This document shows positions 19,691 to 20,875 of a stretch of 20,875 bases of DNA, piece after piece. A program made the translations under genes and the position numbers. The number at the start of each line of letters is the position of its first letter. Within the stretch, counting starts at the first letter, position 1. Source of the stretch: a virus. The notes under the pieces were generated by a model that saw nothing but the letters and a program-made list of their open reading frames with translations, was not told where the DNA came from and did not search any database. The stretch covers positions 1-20,875 of IMG/VR virus record IMGVR_UViG_3300030406_002221; one strand, given 5' to 3'.

Positions 19691-20875
19691 CTATCTATTA
19701 TATTGACTATCTACTATCTGATTAAATGTATTATCGCTATCTATTGTCATAAAATAATTAGCAATATTATTATCTGATAATTCTGTGTCAGGTAATTCTA
19801 CATCTGTAAAGAAACCTTGTATTTCAGATAATTGTGTATCTACAAAAAAACTTTTACTGTTTGCTAATACTTGCATTACTATTAAAGTTTTTATTTGATT
19901 GTTTGCTTCGTATCTGCCTTTGTCACCCATCTTCTTAATAATCTTTGTAGCAGCTTTTTGTTTCTCTTCTTGCTTTGGTTTTTCTATAGGTTCTTGAGCA
20001 GGTTCTTGTTCTTCTTTCTGTTGTACACTTTCTTGCTCATCACTACTCTCATCTTCCATAGTGGATTCTTCAGTAGCTTCGCTATCGGGTTTTGTTTGTT
20101 CAACTTCTTCTGTTGGTTCATTTTGTTCACTATCAGTATCAGCTTCCACAACAGGTTCTTCGTTTGTAGATTCCGATGTATCCATAGTTGGTTGTTCTGT
20201 TTCTGGTTCAACATTTACTTCTATCTCTGGCATTTCTATTTCTATATCAAAATCTAACTCTAGTTCTACCTCTATAGTTTCATAAGAAAAATCTTCTACA
20301 GTGTCATTAATAGGTTCTAATGTAAAAACAGGAGCGTCTTGTATAGGTTCGTTAAACTCAAAAATAGTTTCTACAACATCTATTATTTCTGTAGAAACAT
20401 CTGTGTTTAAAGCTACAAACATTTCTACTGTAGTTATTTCTTGAGTAACTATTGTGTTGACAACATTATATAAAACATTTATACTAACATCATCAAATAG
20501 TGGACCTATTGCAAGATTAATATCTCTACCACCAACTTCTACAACTAGTCTATTTAAACTTCCTGCAAAGTCAAAATTACCTGTGTATTGTTGATAGCCA
20601 CTTGTAACACCTGTTTCAGATAATATATCTGTTCCACTAAATACTGAAGTGTTACCATTACGACCTGTAATGTGCATGTAGATTCTATCTTGAGGGTCTC
20701 GTTTATCTACACTTATAGTATACACTACTTGACCACCTTTGTCAATAGTTAAATCACTTATATCTACAGTCTGTATAAATGTTGTACCCATACCAGATAC
20801 ACCCATTGAAGATGTAGAATTACCACTACCAGTAATTTGTGCGCATCTATCTGTGCCTAACTCATAACAATTAGA
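19691..20875 (-). CDS. Virion protein with beta-sandwich-like domain and acidic linker (partial, 5' end outside window)
   Basis: The frame stays open to the window edge at 20875, adding 23 codons upstream of the ATG at 20806. That ATG has no ribosome-binding site, so the true start is probably outside and 394 residues are visible. The first 130 or so look like a jelly-roll or carbohydrate-binding sandwich (GQVVYTISVDKRDPQDRIYM, LNRLVVEVGGRDINLAIGP, FDDVSINVLYN). About 175-315 are a Glu/Gln/Pro/Thr-rich, strongly acidic low-complexity linker (EPVVEADTDSEQNEPTEEVE). A short C-terminal part follows. A surface or tail-associated role is possible from the sandwich fold and its place in the late operon; the linker could equally belong to a decoration protein. 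Confidence 0.65.
   Translation of the reverse strand, partial: SNCYELGTDRCAQITGSGNSTSSMGVSGMGTTFIQTVDISDLTIDKGGQVVYTISVDKRDPQDRIYMHITGRNGNTSVFSGTDILSETGVTSGYQQYTGNFDFAGSLNRLVVEVGGRDINLAIGPLFDDVSINVLYNVVNTIVTQEITTVEMFVALNTDVSTEIIDVVETIFEFNEPIQDAPVFTLEPINDTVEDFSYETIEVELELDFDIEIEMPEIEVNVEPETEQPTMDTSESTNEEPVVEADTDSEQNEPTEEVEQTKPDSEATEESTMEDESSDEQESVQQKEEQEPAQEPIEKPKQEEKQKAATKIIKKMGDKGRYEANNQIKTLIVMQVLANSKSFFVDTQLSEIQGFFTDVELPDTELSDNNIANYFMTIDSDNTFNQIVDSQYNR

Overview
The window looks like part of the genome of a lytic, low-GC (about one third GC by eye) marine bacteriophage, probably a short-tailed (podovirus-like) phage of an alphaproteobacterium. Three observations point there. A complete replication module sits beside a virion/lysis module that is read from the other strand. 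The family-A DNA polymerase carries a DnaJ-type zinc finger between its exonuclease and polymerase domains, a feature I recall from the SAR116 phage HMO-2011 and its pelagiphage relatives (from memory, not searched). The ribosome-binding heptamer AGAAAGG recurs and is complementary to the CCUUUCU 3' tail of alphaproteobacterial 16S rRNA. No RNA polymerase, terminase, portal, capsid or integrase gene is in the window, and I see no tRNA or CRISPR array.

Layout. Positions 1-1465 hold the end of one gene and six tightly packed small plus-strand genes of unknown function. Positions 1466-1858 are a switch region: a hairpin, one lone minus-strand gene, and a sigma70-like promoter facing right. Positions 1859-2286 encode a small protein with two DnaJ-type zinc knuckles and a small DpnD/PcfM-like protein. 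Positions 2287-2413 form a non-coding control region whose strong promoter would give the primase an almost leaderless mRNA.

Positions 2414-10539 are the replication/recombination module on the plus strand: zinc-ribbon/Toprim primase, small membrane protein, two unknowns, a small lipoprotein, DnaB-like helicase, DNA polymerase, a possible ssDNA-binding protein with its own promoter, a Cas4-like Fe-S nuclease, a small unknown, a PD-(D/E)XK-like endonuclease and three small unknowns. Primase and helicase, fused in T7 gp4, are separate here. The nucleases suit recombination and recycling of host DNA.

Positions 10536-20875 are entirely minus-strand and read leftward, as a late operon would be: a protein with a beta-sandwich-like N-terminal part and an acidic linker (cut by the window edge), two membrane-anchored coiled-coil proteins, a Gln/Asn-rich virion protein, three small to medium virion-type proteins, a 1397-residue ejection-type protein, a three-helix holin and a GH24 endolysin. 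The two modules converge and their last genes overlap by 4 bp, with no terminator between them.

Across the window I found no GATC site, although many would be expected, which suggests selection by a GATC-specific restriction system.
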